A stretch of DNA of 64,000 nucleotides from Ruegeria atlantica (GTDB taxonomy: Bacteria > Pseudomonadota > Alphaproteobacteria > Rhodobacterales > Rhodobacteraceae), in NCBI RefSeq assembly GCF_013033965.1, contig NZ_WQFE01000010.1:147129-211128 (forward strand), written 5' to 3'. The notes under the pieces were generated by a model. The model was given only the letters and a program-made list of their open reading frames with translations, had not been told where the DNA came from and made no database searches. Below, piece by piece: positions 45,831 through 55,724 of this stretch. A program made the translations under genes and the position numbers. The first letter of the stretch is position 1. The number at the start of each line of letters is the position of its first letter.

Positions 45831-47035
45831 CACATTCCTCCAAATACGCGGGCGTGCAATGGGTTGAAGCCGATCCGATAGGACAGCTCGGCCGGGTGTG
45901 CGACGTCCCAAACGGCCAGATCCGCGCGCTGTCCGACGGCAATTGTTCCAGTATCGGTCAGACCCAGGGCTTGTGCCGCGTGGCGGGTCACACCGGCCAA
46001 TGCTTCTTCGGGTGTCATGCGGAACAAGGTGCAGGCCATGTTCATGGTCAGCAGCAGCGACGTCAGAGGAGATGAGCCGGGGTTGCAATCCGTCGCCAGA
46101 GCGATCGGCACACCATACTGACGCAGCAGTTCAACCGGCGGCACCTGCGTTTCACGCAGCGTATAAAACGCCCCTGGCAGCAGCACACCAACGGTTCCCG
46201 CCTGCGCCATGGCCGACACGCCCGCCTCGTCCAGATATTCGATATGATCTGCAGACAACGCCCCGTACGAAGCCGCCAAAGCTGCCCCTCCGAGGTTCGA
46301 AAGCTGCTCTGCGTGCAGCTTGACCGGAAGGCTCAACTCCTTCGCCACATCGAAGACCTGAGCGATTTGGGACGGGTCAAAGGCGATCCCCTCGCAAAAG
46401 CCATCAACCGCATCCACCAACCCCTCTTGGTGGGCAAGGCGCAGGGTCGGGATGCAAACGTCCTGAACGTATGCATCCGGTCGTGCATCGAATTCGGGCG
46501 GCACCGCGTGGGCACCCAGAAAACTGGTTTTCACGTGGATCGGACGAACCTGCCCGATCCGCCGCGCGACGCGCAGCATCTTGAGTTCCGTGTCGGCGTC
46601 CAACCCATAGCCCGACTTGACCTCAATACACGACACGCCTTCGGCCATAAGGGCGTCCACCCGCGTCAGGGCATCCGCCAAAAGCGCTTCTTCGCTGGCT
46701 TCACGAGTCGCAGTGACAGTTGACAGAATGCCACCACCCGCGCGCGCGATCGCTTCATATGACGCTCCGTTCAGGCGCATTTCGAACTCGACCGCCCTGT
46801 TGCCGCCAAACACGACATGTGTGTGGGGGTCGATCAAGGCAGGCGTCATCAGCCGATCACCATATTCGACAGTCGGCCAGTCAGCGTAGTTTGTTGGCAG
46901 GGCGTTTCGCGGTCCGGCCCAGGCAACTTGTTCACCATCTACGGCAACTGCCCCGTCCTGAACCATCCCATAAGGTTCGGGACCGTCGGTCATGGTCGCC
47001 ACCCACTTGCTCAAAAGGACAGATTTTTTGGCCAT
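45830..47035 (-). CDS. hutI: Imidazolonepropionase
   Basis: Amidohydrolase-fold enzyme of 401 residues opening the imidazolone ring to formiminoglutamate. The metal site is H71-x-H73 ([12 protein letters not shown]). Later histidine and aspartate ligands appear in KLHAEQLS and [10 protein letters not shown]. First gene of hutI-H-G-U, divergent from hutF with an 81-base shared promoter region. Confidence 0.95.
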   Translation of the reverse strand: MAKKSVLLSKWVATMTDGPEPYGMVQDGAVAVDGEQVAWAGPRNALPTNYADWPTVEYGDRLMTPALIDPHTHVVFGGNRAVEFEMRLNGASYEAIARAGGGILSTVTATREASEEALLADALTRVDALMAEGVSCIEVKSGYGLDADTELKMLRVARRIGQVRPIHVKTSFLGAHAVPPEFDARPDAYVQDVCIPTLRLAHQEGLVDAVDGFCEGIAFDPSQIAQVFDVAKELSLPVKLHAEQLSNLGGAALAASYGALSADHIEYLDEAGVSAMAQAGTVGVLLPGAFYTLRETQVPPVELLRQYGVPIALATDCNPGSSPLTSLLLTMNMACTLFRMTPEEALAGVTRHAAQALGLTDTGTIAVGQRADLAVWDVAHPAELSYRIGFNPLHARVFGGM

Positions 47036-47070
47036 GACGATTCTTTTGGGCTCCCTTTGTTGTTGAATTT

Positions 47071-47085
47071 TTCGTATACGTATAA
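47071..47085. promoter_or_regulatory. Candidate HutC operator between hutI and hutF
   Basis: CGTATACG (47073-47080) is a perfect palindrome with the GTATAC core used by HutC/UTRA-type GntR regulators. It lies in the AT-rich 81-base divergent promoter region between hutI and hutF, 36 bases before the hutF start. Confidence 0.5.
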
Positions 47086-47116
47086 AAGTTTAAAGTCTAC
47101 ACAAAATGGAAACACG

Positions 47117-48472
47117 ATGACGATCCATGCGAAAACAGCTTTGATAGGCTCTGATTGGGTCAGTAATCTTCGGGTAGAAGTTGCGCACGGACATATCCAA
47201 AGCTTGGCTTCCGAGACATCCGCGCTGTCCGGTGACACCCAGGTTGACGTCTTGCTGCCTGCCTTAGGGAATCTACACAGCCATGCCTTTCAGCGCGCAA
47301 TGGCCGGAATGACCGAAATGCGCGCCGCCGGGCGCGAGAGCTTTTGGACCTGGCGCACCCTGATGTACCGGTTTCTTGACAGGCTGACACCGGATCATAT
47401 CGAATCCATAGCCGCGCAGGTCTATTTGGAGATGCAAGAGGCCGGATATGCCTCCGTCGGTGAGTTTCACTATGTCCATCACCAGCCTGGCGGAGCGCCT
47501 TACAACCAGGTGTCGGAACTGAGCCAGCGCATTTTTGCTGCGGCCGCCAAAACCGGGATTGGCCTGACGCATCTGCCGGTTCTCTACACCTATGGCGGTG
47601 TCGATCAGCAGCCATTGTCGGGTGGCCAATTGCGCTTTGGTAATTCCGCAAACCAGTTCCTGAAACTGGTTGAGGAATGCCGGTCATCCCAGCCGCATGC
47701 CGATTCAATGATCGGCATCGCCCCGCACTCCCTTCGCGCGACATCTCCCGCCGATTTGCACGGGGTTTTGGGGGCCACCCCTGATGGCCCCGTCCACATC
47801 CACATTGCCGAGCAGCTCAGGGAGGTGGCCGATGTCGAGGCTGCGCTGGGTCGGCGGCCGATTGAATGGTTGCTGAACAATGTCGACGTCGATGACCGGT
47901 GGTGCCTTATTCACGCAACTCACATGACAGACTCCGAAACACGCGGCCTTGCGCATTCGGGCGCTGTTGCCGGACTGTGCCCGATTACCGAGGCGAATTT
48001 GGGCGATGGCATTTTCAACGGTGCTGTCTACGTTGAAGAGGGCGGTCGATTTGGCGTTGGATCAGACTCTAATGTGCGGATTTCCCTGCCCGAAGAGCTG
48101 CGGATTTTAGAGTATTCCCAACGGCTGCGCGACCATGCACGGACAGTTTTGGTCAAAGATGAAGGCTCTGTTGGTCGCGCGCTTTATACAGGGGCAGCGC
48201 AGGGGGGGGCGCAAGCTTTGGGTCGAAACGCCGGGGATATCGCTATCGGAAAGCTGGCCGATCTCGTGGCAATCGACCGTTCCCATCCAACGATCTGCGC
48301 GTTGACTGACGAACAACTGCTGGACGGCCTGTGTTTTGCAGCGCCAGACGGGCTGGTAACGGATCTTTGGTCAGCCGGGCGCCACATGGTGCGCCAAGGC
48401 CGCCATATCGAACGGGATCGGATAATTCCCGCGTACAGGTCGGCAATTGCCGATCTGCTGGCCGACGTCTAA
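47117..48472 (+). CDS. hutF: Formimidoylglutamate deiminase
   Basis: Amidohydrolase of 451 residues that converts formiminoglutamate to formylglutamate plus ammonia. The metal motif is H54-x-H56 (LGNLHSHAFQRAM), followed by HIAEQ, HATHM and GSDSNVRIS. ATG 47117 is chosen; an upstream reading of 100 codons is antisense to hutI. hutC follows after 27 bases. Confidence 0.93.
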   Translation: MTIHAKTALIGSDWVSNLRVEVAHGHIQSLASETSALSGDTQVDVLLPALGNLHSHAFQRAMAGMTEMRAAGRESFWTWRTLMYRFLDRLTPDHIESIAAQVYLEMQEAGYASVGEFHYVHHQPGGAPYNQVSELSQRIFAAAAKTGIGLTHLPVLYTYGGVDQQPLSGGQLRFGNSANQFLKLVEECRSSQPHADSMIGIAPHSLRATSPADLHGVLGATPDGPVHIHIAEQLREVADVEAALGRRPIEWLLNNVDVDDRWCLIHATHMTDSETRGLAHSGAVAGLCPITEANLGDGIFNGAVYVEEGGRFGVGSDSNVRISLPEELRILEYSQRLRDHARTVLVKDEGSVGRALYTGAAQGGAQALGRNAGDIAIGKLADLVAIDRSHPTICALTDEQLLDGLCFAAPDGLVTDLWSAGRHMVRQGRHIERDRIIPAYRSAIADLLADV

Positions 48473-48499
48473 ACCGACCCTCCAAGGAAAGCAGGCACA

Positions 48500-49204
48500 A
48501 TGACCCAATCGAACGAAACCACCAGCTACAGGGACATCAAGGAAACTGTGCTGGCGCGCATTCGGTCGGGACAGTGGCAGCCAGACTCGCTGCTGCCGAA
48601 CGAACAAGAGCTTGCCGTCGAATTCTCGTGCACGCGGACGACCGTCAACCGAGCGCTACGCGAGCTGGCCGATGAAGGGTTTCTGGAACGTCGGCGCAAA
48701 GCCGGAACGCGGGTGCTAAGCGCTCCGCAAAGGCAGGCCCGCTTCACGATCCCCATGGTACGGGACGAGGTTGAGGCTTTGGGCGGCACGTACCGCTATG
48801 CCCTTGTTTCGTCAGCCACCAAGCGGGCTCCGGATTGGCTGTGCGCGCGGCTGGCGCTGAAACCGGACCAAGACGTCATGCATGTGCGCTGCATGCACTT
48901 TAACGGCAACACTCCGTTTCAGTACGAGAACCGATGGATCGTCGTAGACTCGGTTCCTCAGGTCGTGAATGCAGACTTCGCCTCAATTGGTCCGAATGAA
49001 TGGCTGATACAAACCGTTCCCTTCACCAATGTCGAATTGAGCTTTCTGGCCAGTCGCGCCGATGAATCGATGGCGGCGTTCCTCGACTTGCCCATCGGTG
49101 AGCCGGTGTTTACAGGTGAGCGGATCACTTGGCTTGAGGGCCAGCCAGTCACTTTCGCGAAGATGTACTTTGCCGCCGGGTATCGCATGACGACTCAGTA
49201 CTAA
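48500..49204 (+). CDS. hutC: Histidine utilisation repressor HutC
   Basis: GntR-family regulator of 234 residues with a winged helix at about 10-70 (RDIKETVLARIRSGQW; CTRTTVNRALRELADEGFLERRR, in outline) and a UTRA ligand domain at about 85-230 which in the family binds urocanate. AAGGAAAG precedes ATG 48500. Its place behind hutF supports control of both hut arms. Confidence 0.93.
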   Translation: MTQSNETTSYRDIKETVLARIRSGQWQPDSLLPNEQELAVEFSCTRTTVNRALRELADEGFLERRRKAGTRVLSAPQRQARFTIPMVRDEVEALGGTYRYALVSSATKRAPDWLCARLALKPDQDVMHVRCMHFNGNTPFQYENRWIVVDSVPQVVNADFASIGPNEWLIQTVPFTNVELSFLASRADESMAAFLDLPIGEPVFTGERITWLEGQPVTFAKMYFAAGYRMTTQY

Positions 49205-49287
49205 GCCCGACCACGATTTCTGCTTTACCGTGTCTCTAATCCAAGCCAGATTCAGCACATTCTGGTCCTGCGCGAAGGGAAATTGGG

Positions 49288-50805
49288 ATGGGTAACCCGC
49301 TCTATGATCGATTGTTTGGCATCCACGCGGGCAAGGATACACCATTCCTTCACCTGCCCGACGGCCAAGCGATTACCCACGCGGCTTTTCTGGACATGGC
49401 GTCGCGGATCGCAAATGCGTTGAACGGGTACGAGCTTTCGCCCGGCGACCGTGTTGCCGTTCAGGTGGAAAAGTCGCCAGAAGCGCTGGCCCTCTACGCG
49501 GCCTGCGTTCAGACCGGGTTGATTTTCTTGCCGCTTAACTCCGCCTACACATCCGGCGAACTCAGCTATTTCATTGAAAACGCCGGCGCGGCGCTGGTTG
49601 TCTGCGATGCCAGAAGTGAAGTGGAACTGACGCCTATAGCCCAGGCGCAAAACGCAAGGCTAGAGACACTCAATGCCGATGGCTCGGGCAGCCTGATGCG
49701 ACGGGCCTTGGGCATGTTGCCGGCTTTCGAACCGGTCAAGCGGACCGAGGATGACCTTGCCGCATTCCTTTACACCTCTGGCACGACCGGGCGCTCAAAA
49801 GGTGCGATGCTGACCCAGGCTAACCTGCTGTCCAATGCCGAAACATTGGTGCGGGAGTGGCGGTTCACACAGGAGGACGTGCTGCTGCACGCCTTGCCGA
49901 TCTTTCATACGCACGGGCTATTTGTGGCGACAAACATCATTCTGGCTTCAGGCGGGTCGATGATCTTTTTACCAAAATTCGATCTGGATGACCTCCTGCG
50001 ACTGATGCCCAGCGCAACTACGATGATGGGAGTGCCGACATTCTATACCCGATTGCTGGCGGACGATCGGTTCACCGGCGATCCTGCCCGACACATGCGG
50101 CTGTTCATCTCGGGTTCGGCCCCGCTACTGGCCGAGACCCATGAACGGTTCGAGGATCGGACCGGACACCGCATCCTGGAACGCTATGGCATGACAGAAA
50201 CCAACATGAACACCTCGAACCCCTATGACGGAGAACGTCGCGCAGGGACCGTCGGGTTTCCTCTGCCGGGTGTTGAGCTGAAGGTCACCGACCCGGAAAC
50301 TGGCGAGCCACTACCGCAAGGAGAGATCGGTATGATCGAAGTGCGCGGACCAAACGTCTTCGAAGGCTATTGGCAAATGCCCGAGAAAACCGCCGCTGAA
50401 CTGCGCGAGGACAGGTTCTTTATCACTGGCGACTTGGGGCGCGTGGACGAAGATGGTTACGTGCACATCGTCGGGCGCGGCAAAGACCTGATCATCTCGG
50501 GCGGATTCAACATCTACCCCAAAGAGGTCGAACTGGTGCTGGACGACCAGCCCGGCGTTCTGGAAAGCGCCGTGATTGGTGTGCCGCACCCGGATTTCGG
50601 CGAAACCGTTCTGGGGATTCTGGTTGCCGAACCGGATCGCTCACCCGACCTTGATGGCATTCTGGCCAGCGTACAGAGCGAACTGGCGCGTTTCAAACAC
50701 CCACGTAAACTGATCGTGCTGGATGAACTGCCCCGAAACACCATGGGGAAAGTCCAGAAGAACGCCCTACGCGAGCGCTACAAAGACCTGTTTACCGCGG
50801 ATTAG
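49288..50805 (+). CDS. matB: Malonyl-CoA synthetase
   Basis: ANL-superfamily ligase of 505 residues that makes malonyl-CoA from malonate, CoA and ATP. AMP-binding motifs YTSGTTGRSKGAML, ALPIFHTHGLFVATN, ERYGMTETNMNTSNP and the hinge GRGKDLIISGGFNIYP closely follow Rhizobium MatB; the C-terminal catalytic lysine lies in NTMGKVQKN. GAAGGGA precedes ATG 49288. No malonate transporter or decarboxylase is adjacent. The 3' end overlaps the convergent phosphatase gene by 14 bases. Confidence 0.92.
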   Translation: MGNPLYDRLFGIHAGKDTPFLHLPDGQAITHAAFLDMASRIANALNGYELSPGDRVAVQVEKSPEALALYAACVQTGLIFLPLNSAYTSGELSYFIENAGAALVVCDARSEVELTPIAQAQNARLETLNADGSGSLMRRALGMLPAFEPVKRTEDDLAAFLYTSGTTGRSKGAMLTQANLLSNAETLVREWRFTQEDVLLHALPIFHTHGLFVATNIILASGGSMIFLPKFDLDDLLRLMPSATTMMGVPTFYTRLLADDRFTGDPARHMRLFISGSAPLLAETHERFEDRTGHRILERYGMTETNMNTSNPYDGERRAGTVGFPLPGVELKVTDPETGEPLPQGEIGMIEVRGPNVFEGYWQMPEKTAAELREDRFFITGDLGRVDEDGYVHIVGRGKDLIISGGFNIYPKEVELVLDDQPGVLESAVIGVPHPDFGETVLGILVAEPDRSPDLDGILASVQSELARFKHPRKLIVLDELPRNTMGKVQKNALRERYKDLFTAD

Positions 50806-51529
50806 GCACTAACGGGACCCGACCGGCGTCTGTCAGCAACCAGCACCGGGGCCCTTCGAACACAGCGGTGGCCAGAGGCCGACCGTAGCCTGCCCCCGCA
50901 TCCAAATTGACGCGATTCCCGCAATGCTCGGCCCTGTCCACCGGAGTATGCCCGTGCACAATCAGCCAGGGATGCGCACGCGCATCGTGCAGGAATTCCT
51001 GCCGTATCCAAACAAGATCGTCTTCGACCTGATGTTCCAACGGAAGGCCGGGTCGAATGCCCGCATGTACGAACAACAACTCGTCTTCCTGATGATACAA
51101 AGGCAAGCCGTTCACAAAATCTATATGTGCCTGCGGAACGGCCGCCCGGGCGCGGTCATAAACCTGATGGATACGGTCATTGTCGGCGACTTCGACACCG
51201 TAGGATGCCAGAGTCGTCCGCCCACCCAAACGGGGGTCGAGCCAATTCAGGGTGATCGGCAATCGGCCGTCCGCAATCTCGCAATCCTGCACGAAACGGG
51301 TCATCATGCGGTCGTGGTTGCCCTTAACCATAATCCAGTTCCGCCCAGCGCGCTGCCCTTCGATAAGCAGATCTAGCACGCCGCGGCTGTCAGGACCGCG
51401 ATCCACGTAGTCGCCCAGAAAAACGATCCGCGCATCGGGACCACCCTCTGCCTCAATCCGGGCCAGTGCGGCGTGCAGCATGTCCAACTGACCATGAATA
51501 TCGCCGACTGCGTAAATAGGAGTGCTCAA
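50792..51529 (-). CDS. PPP-family metallophosphatase
   Basis: A 245-residue phosphatase of the serine/threonine phosphatase fold. The motif series GDIHG, GDYVDRG, GNHD and the later HGHT provide the two-metal site. Substrates may be phosphoproteins, dinucleotides or other small phosphates. The start is TTG 51529 (a rare choice) with GAGG upstream; no ATG is available nearby in frame. Its end overlaps matB. Confidence 0.88.
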   Translation of the reverse strand: MSTPIYAVGDIHGQLDMLHAALARIEAEGGPDARIVFLGDYVDRGPDSRGVLDLLIEGQRAGRNWIMVKGNHDRMMTRFVQDCEIADGRLPITLNWLDPRLGGRTTLASYGVEVADNDRIHQVYDRARAAVPQAHIDFVNGLPLYHQEDELLFVHAGIRPGLPLEHQVEDDLVWIRQEFLHDARAHPWLIVHGHTPVDRAEHCGNRVNLDAGAGYGRPLATAVFEGPRCWLLTDAGRVPLVPNPR

Positions 51530-51581
51530 AACGGGGCCTCGTTGAATGTGTCAAACACCTTGTGCAGCAACTCGGTTGCAG

Positions 51582-51618
51582 AAAAAAGACAATGCCCGCA
51601 CATTATTTGCACGGGCAT
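51582..51618 (-). terminator. Terminator after serA
   Basis: Seven-base stem (51592-51598 with 51612-51618) with a 13-base loop, followed on the minus strand by TTGTCTTTTTT. It lies between serA and the phosphatase gene. Confidence 0.6.
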
Positions 51619-51647
51619 CACCAAGGTCACAATTTTCCGAGAGAATC

Positions 51648-53243
51648 TCAGGCTACGTCAAACTCCAGCGGTTTGATCTGGGTGAACAGACCCGTCTCCG
51701 CCAGTTTCGCCCGCGCTTCGGCAGGGACTGGTTCGTCCACGTAGAGCAAAGCGATGGCTTCTCCGCCTGCTTCCGCACGGCCCAGTGTAAAGTTGGCGAT
51801 ATTCACGTCGTTCTCACCCATGGTCTGACCCAGCGCGCCGATAATGCCTGGGACATCTTCGTTGGTGGTATAAAGCATATGGGCACCGACTTCGGCATCG
51901 ATGTTGATGCCTTTGATCTGGATAAAGCGCGGTTTTCCATCGCTGAAGACCGTGCCCGCAATCGAACGCTCGCGCTTGTCGGTTACCACGGTCACCTTGA
52001 TATAGCCGTCAAAAACGCCGGACTTATCCTGATTGGTGGTCGATATCTGAATGCCGCGCTCTTTGGCGACAACCGGGGCCGACACCATATTTACCTCGGG
52101 GTTGAACTTTTTCATGATCCCGGCGACCGATGCGCAGTTCAGGGCCGCCAGGTTCATCTCGGCCGCGACACCGTCATACAGGATGTTGATCGCCTTGACT
52201 GGCTCATCGGTCATCTGACCGATGAAGCTGCCCAGGTGACCGGCCAGCTTGATCCACGGCCCCATGACCTTGGCCTCTTCGGCCGTAACGCTCGGCATAT
52301 TCAACGCGTTTTCTACCGCGCCGGTCAGCAGATAATTCGAGATCTGCTCGGCCACCTGCAACGCGACATTTTCCTGCGCTTCGGTCGTCGCCGCGCCAAG
52401 GTGAGGCGTGCAGACCACGTTGGGCAGGTTGAACAGCGGGTTGTCCTTGGCCGGTTCGACACTGAAAACATCAAAGGCAGCGCCAGCAACATGGCCTGAT
52501 TGCAGCATCTCGGCCAGCGCTTCTTCATCGACCAGGCCACCGCGGGCACAGTTGACGATACGCACTCCGGGCTTGGTTTTTGCCAGATTCTCACGGCTGA
52601 GAATGTTGCGGGTCTGATCGGTCAGCGGAACATGCAAGGTGATGAAATCGGCGCGCGGCAGCAGCTCGTCCAGTTCAACCTTTTCGACACCCATCTTGGC
52701 GGCCTTTTCCTCGCTCAGATACGGGTCGTAGGCCACCACTTTCATTCTCAGGCCCAAGGCGCGTTCACAAACAATACCGCCGATGTTGCCCGCGCCAATG
52801 ACGCCGAGGGTCTTGTTGGTCAGCTCGATCCCCATGAATTTGGACTTTTCCCACTTGCCCGCATGGGTCGAGGTGCTGGCCTCGGGAATCTGTCGCGCCA
52901 CGGCGAACATCATCGCAATCGCGTGTTCGGCGGTTGTGATCATGTTGCCAAAGGGCGTGTTCATCACGATCACACCCTTTTTCGACGCGGCTTCTTTGTC
53001 GACATTGTCGGTGCCGATCCCGGCGCGCCCAATGACTTTCAGATTGTCGGCTTTCTCCAGCAGCGTCGGTGTGACTTTGGTGGCCGAGCGGATGGCGAGA
53101 CCATCATACTGGCCGATCAATTCGGCCAGCTTTTCTTTATCCTTGCCCAGATCTGGCATGAAATCGACGTCGATACCGCGATCGCGGAAGATCTGCACGG
53201 CGGTTTCGCTGAGTTTGTCGGAAACGAGTACTTTGGGGGCCAT
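51648..53243 (-). CDS. serA: D-3-phosphoglycerate dehydrogenase
   Basis: NAD-dependent enzyme of 531 residues starting serine synthesis. The nucleotide-binding loop is GVIGAGNIGGIV, RxG-type catalytic residues lie in NCARGGLVDEEAL and TPHLGAAT, and the C-terminal part holds the intervening and ACT regulatory domains (MLYTTNEDVPGIIGALG). AAGGA precedes ATG 53243. It follows serC by 57 bases, with a hairpin in the gap. Confidence 0.96.
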   Translation of the reverse strand: MAPKVLVSDKLSETAVQIFRDRGIDVDFMPDLGKDKEKLAELIGQYDGLAIRSATKVTPTLLEKADNLKVIGRAGIGTDNVDKEAASKKGVIVMNTPFGNMITTAEHAIAMMFAVARQIPEASTSTHAGKWEKSKFMGIELTNKTLGVIGAGNIGGIVCERALGLRMKVVAYDPYLSEEKAAKMGVEKVELDELLPRADFITLHVPLTDQTRNILSRENLAKTKPGVRIVNCARGGLVDEEALAEMLQSGHVAGAAFDVFSVEPAKDNPLFNLPNVVCTPHLGAATTEAQENVALQVAEQISNYLLTGAVENALNMPSVTAEEAKVMGPWIKLAGHLGSFIGQMTDEPVKAINILYDGVAAEMNLAALNCASVAGIMKKFNPEVNMVSAPVVAKERGIQISTTNQDKSGVFDGYIKVTVVTDKRERSIAGTVFSDGKPRFIQIKGINIDAEVGAHMLYTTNEDVPGIIGALGQTMGENDVNIANFTLGRAEAGGEAIALLYVDEPVPAEARAKLAETGLFTQIKPLEFDVA

Positions 53244-53272
53244 GTTTGTGGTCCTTGACTATAATGGAAAAT

Positions 53273-53291
53273 CCGGGCCAGTACGGCCCGG
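53273..53291 (-). terminator. Hairpin between serC and serA
   Basis: Seven-base GC stem (53273-53279 with 53285-53291), five-base loop, then ATTTT on the minus strand. Probably a partial attenuator or a message-stability element giving unequal serC and serA output. Confidence 0.5.
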
Positions 53292-53300
53292 TAAAAAGGG

Positions 53301-54455
53301 TCAGGCAGCTTCTGTCTGCGCTGCAATCTCGGCTTCAAAGGCCCATGCCAGCCAGGGCAGCATCGCTTCGATGTCCGAGGTTTCGACCGTGCCACCGCAC
53401 CAAATGCGTAAACCCGCAGGTGCGTCGCGGTAGGCACCGATATCCAGCGCGATGTTCTCCATCTCAAGCCGCTTGGCGACGGCCTTGGCGAATGTTGCAC
53501 CGTCCTGAATGCGCGGATCGGTGAATTTTAGGCAGACCGAGGTGTTGGATTGCGTCGCCGCATCCTCGGCCAAATTGGCGATCCAGCTGTTCTGGTCGCA
53601 GAAGGCGTGCACAGCACCAGCATTGGCATCCGCACGGGCGATCAGGCCCTGAAGCCCACCAACCGAGCGCGCCCAGTCCAACGCGAAAAGGTAATCTTCG
53701 ACCGCCAGCATGGACGGCGTGTTGATCGTTGCGCCGGTAAAGATACCATCGATCAGCTTGCCGCCTTTGGTCAGGCGGAAAATCTTGGGCAGCGGCCATG
53801 CGGGGGTGTAGCTCTCTAACCGCTCTACAGCGCGAGGCGACAGGATCAGCATGCCGTGGGCGGCCTCACCGCCCAAAACTTTCTGCCAGCTGAACGTGGT
53901 CACATCCAGTTTGTCCCACGGCAGGTCCATCGCGAAAGCTGCAGAGGTGGCGTCACAAATCGTCAAACCCTGACGGTCATCAGCGATCCAGTTGCCGTTG
54001 GGAACCCGAACGCCCGAGGTCGTGCCGTTCCACGTAAAGACAACGTCATTGGCGAAATCAATCGAGGCCAGATCAACTAGCTGGCCGTAGTCTGCCGTCT
54101 TCACCTCAGCGTCGATCTTCAGTTGTTTAACGACGTCGGTCACCCAACCGGACCCAAAGCTTTCCCAGGCCAGCATCTCGACCTTGCGCTCGCCCAACAG
54201 CGACCACAGGGCCATTTCAACCGCGCCGGTATCCGAGGCGGGAACGATGCCGATCTTATAATCTGCCGGAATGCCCAGAACCTCACGCGTGCCTTCGATG
54301 GCAGCCTTCAGCTTGTCCTTGCCAACAGCGGCTCGGTGCGAACGGCCCAGCGCGGCATCGGCCAGTTTGGTCAGATCAAATGTGGGGGGTTTGGCGCAAG
54401 GGCCCGAGGAAAAACGCGGATTCGCCGGCCGCGTCGCCGGTTGTTCAATGCTCAT
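53301..54455 (-). CDS. serC: Phosphoserine aminotransferase
   Basis: PLP aminotransferase of 384 residues making phosphoserine from phosphohydroxypyruvate. ATG 54455 follows GGAAGGG and gives the alphaproteobacterial N-terminus ([16 protein letters not shown]). The Schiff-base lysine is in [16 protein letters not shown] and the cofactor-binding Asp in [12 protein letters not shown]. It heads serC-serA behind a structured leader. Confidence 0.95.
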   Translation of the reverse strand: MSIEQPATRPANPRFSSGPCAKPPTFDLTKLADAALGRSHRAAVGKDKLKAAIEGTREVLGIPADYKIGIVPASDTGAVEMALWSLLGERKVEMLAWESFGSGWVTDVVKQLKIDAEVKTADYGQLVDLASIDFANDVVFTWNGTTSGVRVPNGNWIADDRQGLTICDATSAAFAMDLPWDKLDVTTFSWQKVLGGEAAHGMLILSPRAVERLESYTPAWPLPKIFRLTKGGKLIDGIFTGATINTPSMLAVEDYLFALDWARSVGGLQGLIARADANAGAVHAFCDQNSWIANLAEDAATQSNTSVCLKFTDPRIQDGATFAKAVAKRLEMENIALDIGAYRDAPAGLRIWCGGTVETSDIEAMLPWLAWAFEAEIAAQTEAA

Positions 54456-54497
54456 GTGTATTACCCTTCCAGATACACGCCCCTCGTTGGGGAGGGG
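54456..54497 (-). ncRNA. serC-type leader RNA (tandem hairpins)
   Basis: Read on the minus strand just before the serC ATG there are two hairpins. The first is 54497-54480 (arms CCCCTC and GAGGGG). The second is 54478-54456 (arms GTGTAT and ATACAC), whose 11-base loop contains the ribosome site GGAAGGG. The second hairpin ends at the start codon. Position and form agree with the conserved serC leader motif of alphaproteobacteria. The ligand or trigger is not known to me. Confidence 0.7.
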
Positions 54498-54544
54498 TGT
54501 CCCACAAACAGAGCTATTGCCTCGAAAGACGCTCAGCAAGCGAA

Positions 54545-54578
54545 AAAGACGCATCGGGCGCCAAAAACGACACCCGAT
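54545..54578 (-). terminator. Terminator after the Gfo/Idh gene
   Basis: Eight-pair stem (54551-54560 region with 54571-54578, one G-T pair), ten-base loop, then GCGTCTTTTT on the minus strand. It separates the catabolic island from the serC leader. Confidence 0.6.
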
Positions 54579-54614
54579 TATGTGCGTATCCGGAACACGG
54601 GTTTCCTATCGGCA

Positions 54615-55712
54615 TCAAGACGAGAGGCGCACAGCCTCTCCGGTTTCCAATGCCTGCTGCGCCGCCAATCCCATACGAACGGCCCAAAGACCATCGTTCA
54701 GAGTGACGTCCGGTTGAGCCTTTTCACCCCGCAGAACCGCCAGAAAGCCCTGATGCTGATAGAAGGTCGAGCCGTTGTGGTCTCCTGCCTCCAAAAGGCG
54801 CGGATCGACGGGGATGTCTTTTGAAACAGGCCCTTTGGGATCGCGCGGACTGACGATGACCTGGGGTACGGGCGGCGCGCCCAGATGCTTTGGCCAGAAT
54901 CGCCCTGGTCCCGGAACCAGCGCTTCGATCTTGGCATCCGGCCCCACGGCCGAAATTTCCTCTTGGTACCGGGATCCTTCCGCAAACATGCACAGTTCCA
55001 GCATCGCGCGCGCGCCTGAAGCGAAATCCACAATCACGTAACCATGGTCCAGAATGTCCGGTGTTTCCCCTTCGTAGTCTTCATCCAGATGATTGACTGC
55101 CTGCCCACCGCTTGCTGTGACGCGCACCGGATCGGATTTCAGGATCAGCCGCATCAGGTCGAAGAAATGGCAGCACTTCTCGACAAATGTCCCGCCCGTA
55201 TTGCGATTGAACCGGTTCCAATTGCCGACTTTTTCCAGAAACGGAAAACGGTGTTCTCGGATCGACAGCATCTTAACACCGCCCGTGGCCTCTGCCTCGG
55301 CGATCAACGCAGCGATCGGCGGCATATAGCGGTATTCCATCGCAACCCAGATCGGGTGCGGATAGTCACGCTGCAGCGCCTCAAGCCGCGCCGCATCCAC
55401 CGGATCTGTGAAAAGAGGTTTCTCTACCAACAACGGCAACGGGCGCGTCCGGGCAATCTCTTCGATCTGATCCACATGCAGGTGGTTGGGGCTAACGATG
55501 ACAACGCAGTCCAGATCGTCGACCGCAAGCAATTCTTCGACCGAAGACACCATCACCGCATCAGGCGCAATCGCCTGCGCAGCCTTCGCCATCTCGGCAT
55601 CCGGTTCGAAAATCGCTGAAACGCGCGTGTCGTCCAGCAGGGCAATATTGTGCAGGTGTTCCTGCCCCATCATACCGCATCCGATCAGCCCGTAGTGAAT
55701 GGTCCGGGTCAT
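54615..55712 (-). CDS. Gfo/Idh/MocA-family oxidoreductase
   Basis: NAD(P)-dependent sugar or polyol dehydrogenase-type enzyme of 365 residues. The Rossmann motif G11-x-G13-x-x-G16 (LIGCGMMGQEH), the E97-K98-P99 triad (LLVEKPLF) and the H-x-x-D pair in CCHFFDLM are present. Substrates of this family are usually sugars or inositols. It lies 12 bases downstream of the GntR/UTRA gene on the same strand, and so belongs to the divergent arm of the monooxygenase island. AAGGA precedes ATG 55712. Confidence 0.88.
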   Translation of the reverse strand: MTRTIHYGLIGCGMMGQEHLHNIALLDDTRVSAIFEPDAEMAKAAQAIAPDAVMVSSVEELLAVDDLDCVVIVSPNHLHVDQIEEIARTRPLPLLVEKPLFTDPVDAARLEALQRDYPHPIWVAMEYRYMPPIAALIAEAEATGGVKMLSIREHRFPFLEKVGNWNRFNRNTGGTFVEKCCHFFDLMRLILKSDPVRVTASGGQAVNHLDEDYEGETPDILDHGYVIVDFASGARAMLELCMFAEGSRYQEEISAVGPDAKIEALVPGPGRFWPKHLGAPPVPQVIVSPRDPKGPVSKDIPVDPRLLEAGDHNGSTFYQHQGFLAVLRGEKAQPDVTLNDGLWAVRMGLAAQQALETGEAVRLSS

Positions 55713-55724
55713 GCGCAGTTCCTT

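Noticed and set aside
45831..46088. 86-codon N-terminal extension of hutH
   Set aside because: It is antisense-like to nothing useful, overlaps hutI on the same strand, and lacks similarity to histidine ammonia-lyases.
46817..47116. 100-codon N-terminal extension of hutF
   Set aside because: It lies antisense to hutI and crosses the shared promoter region.
51546..53258. Two long plus-strand frames (317 and 252 codons) covering serA
   Set aside because: Together they mirror serA exactly; composition is Gly/Arg/His/Asp-rich as expected for antisense of a conserved gene.
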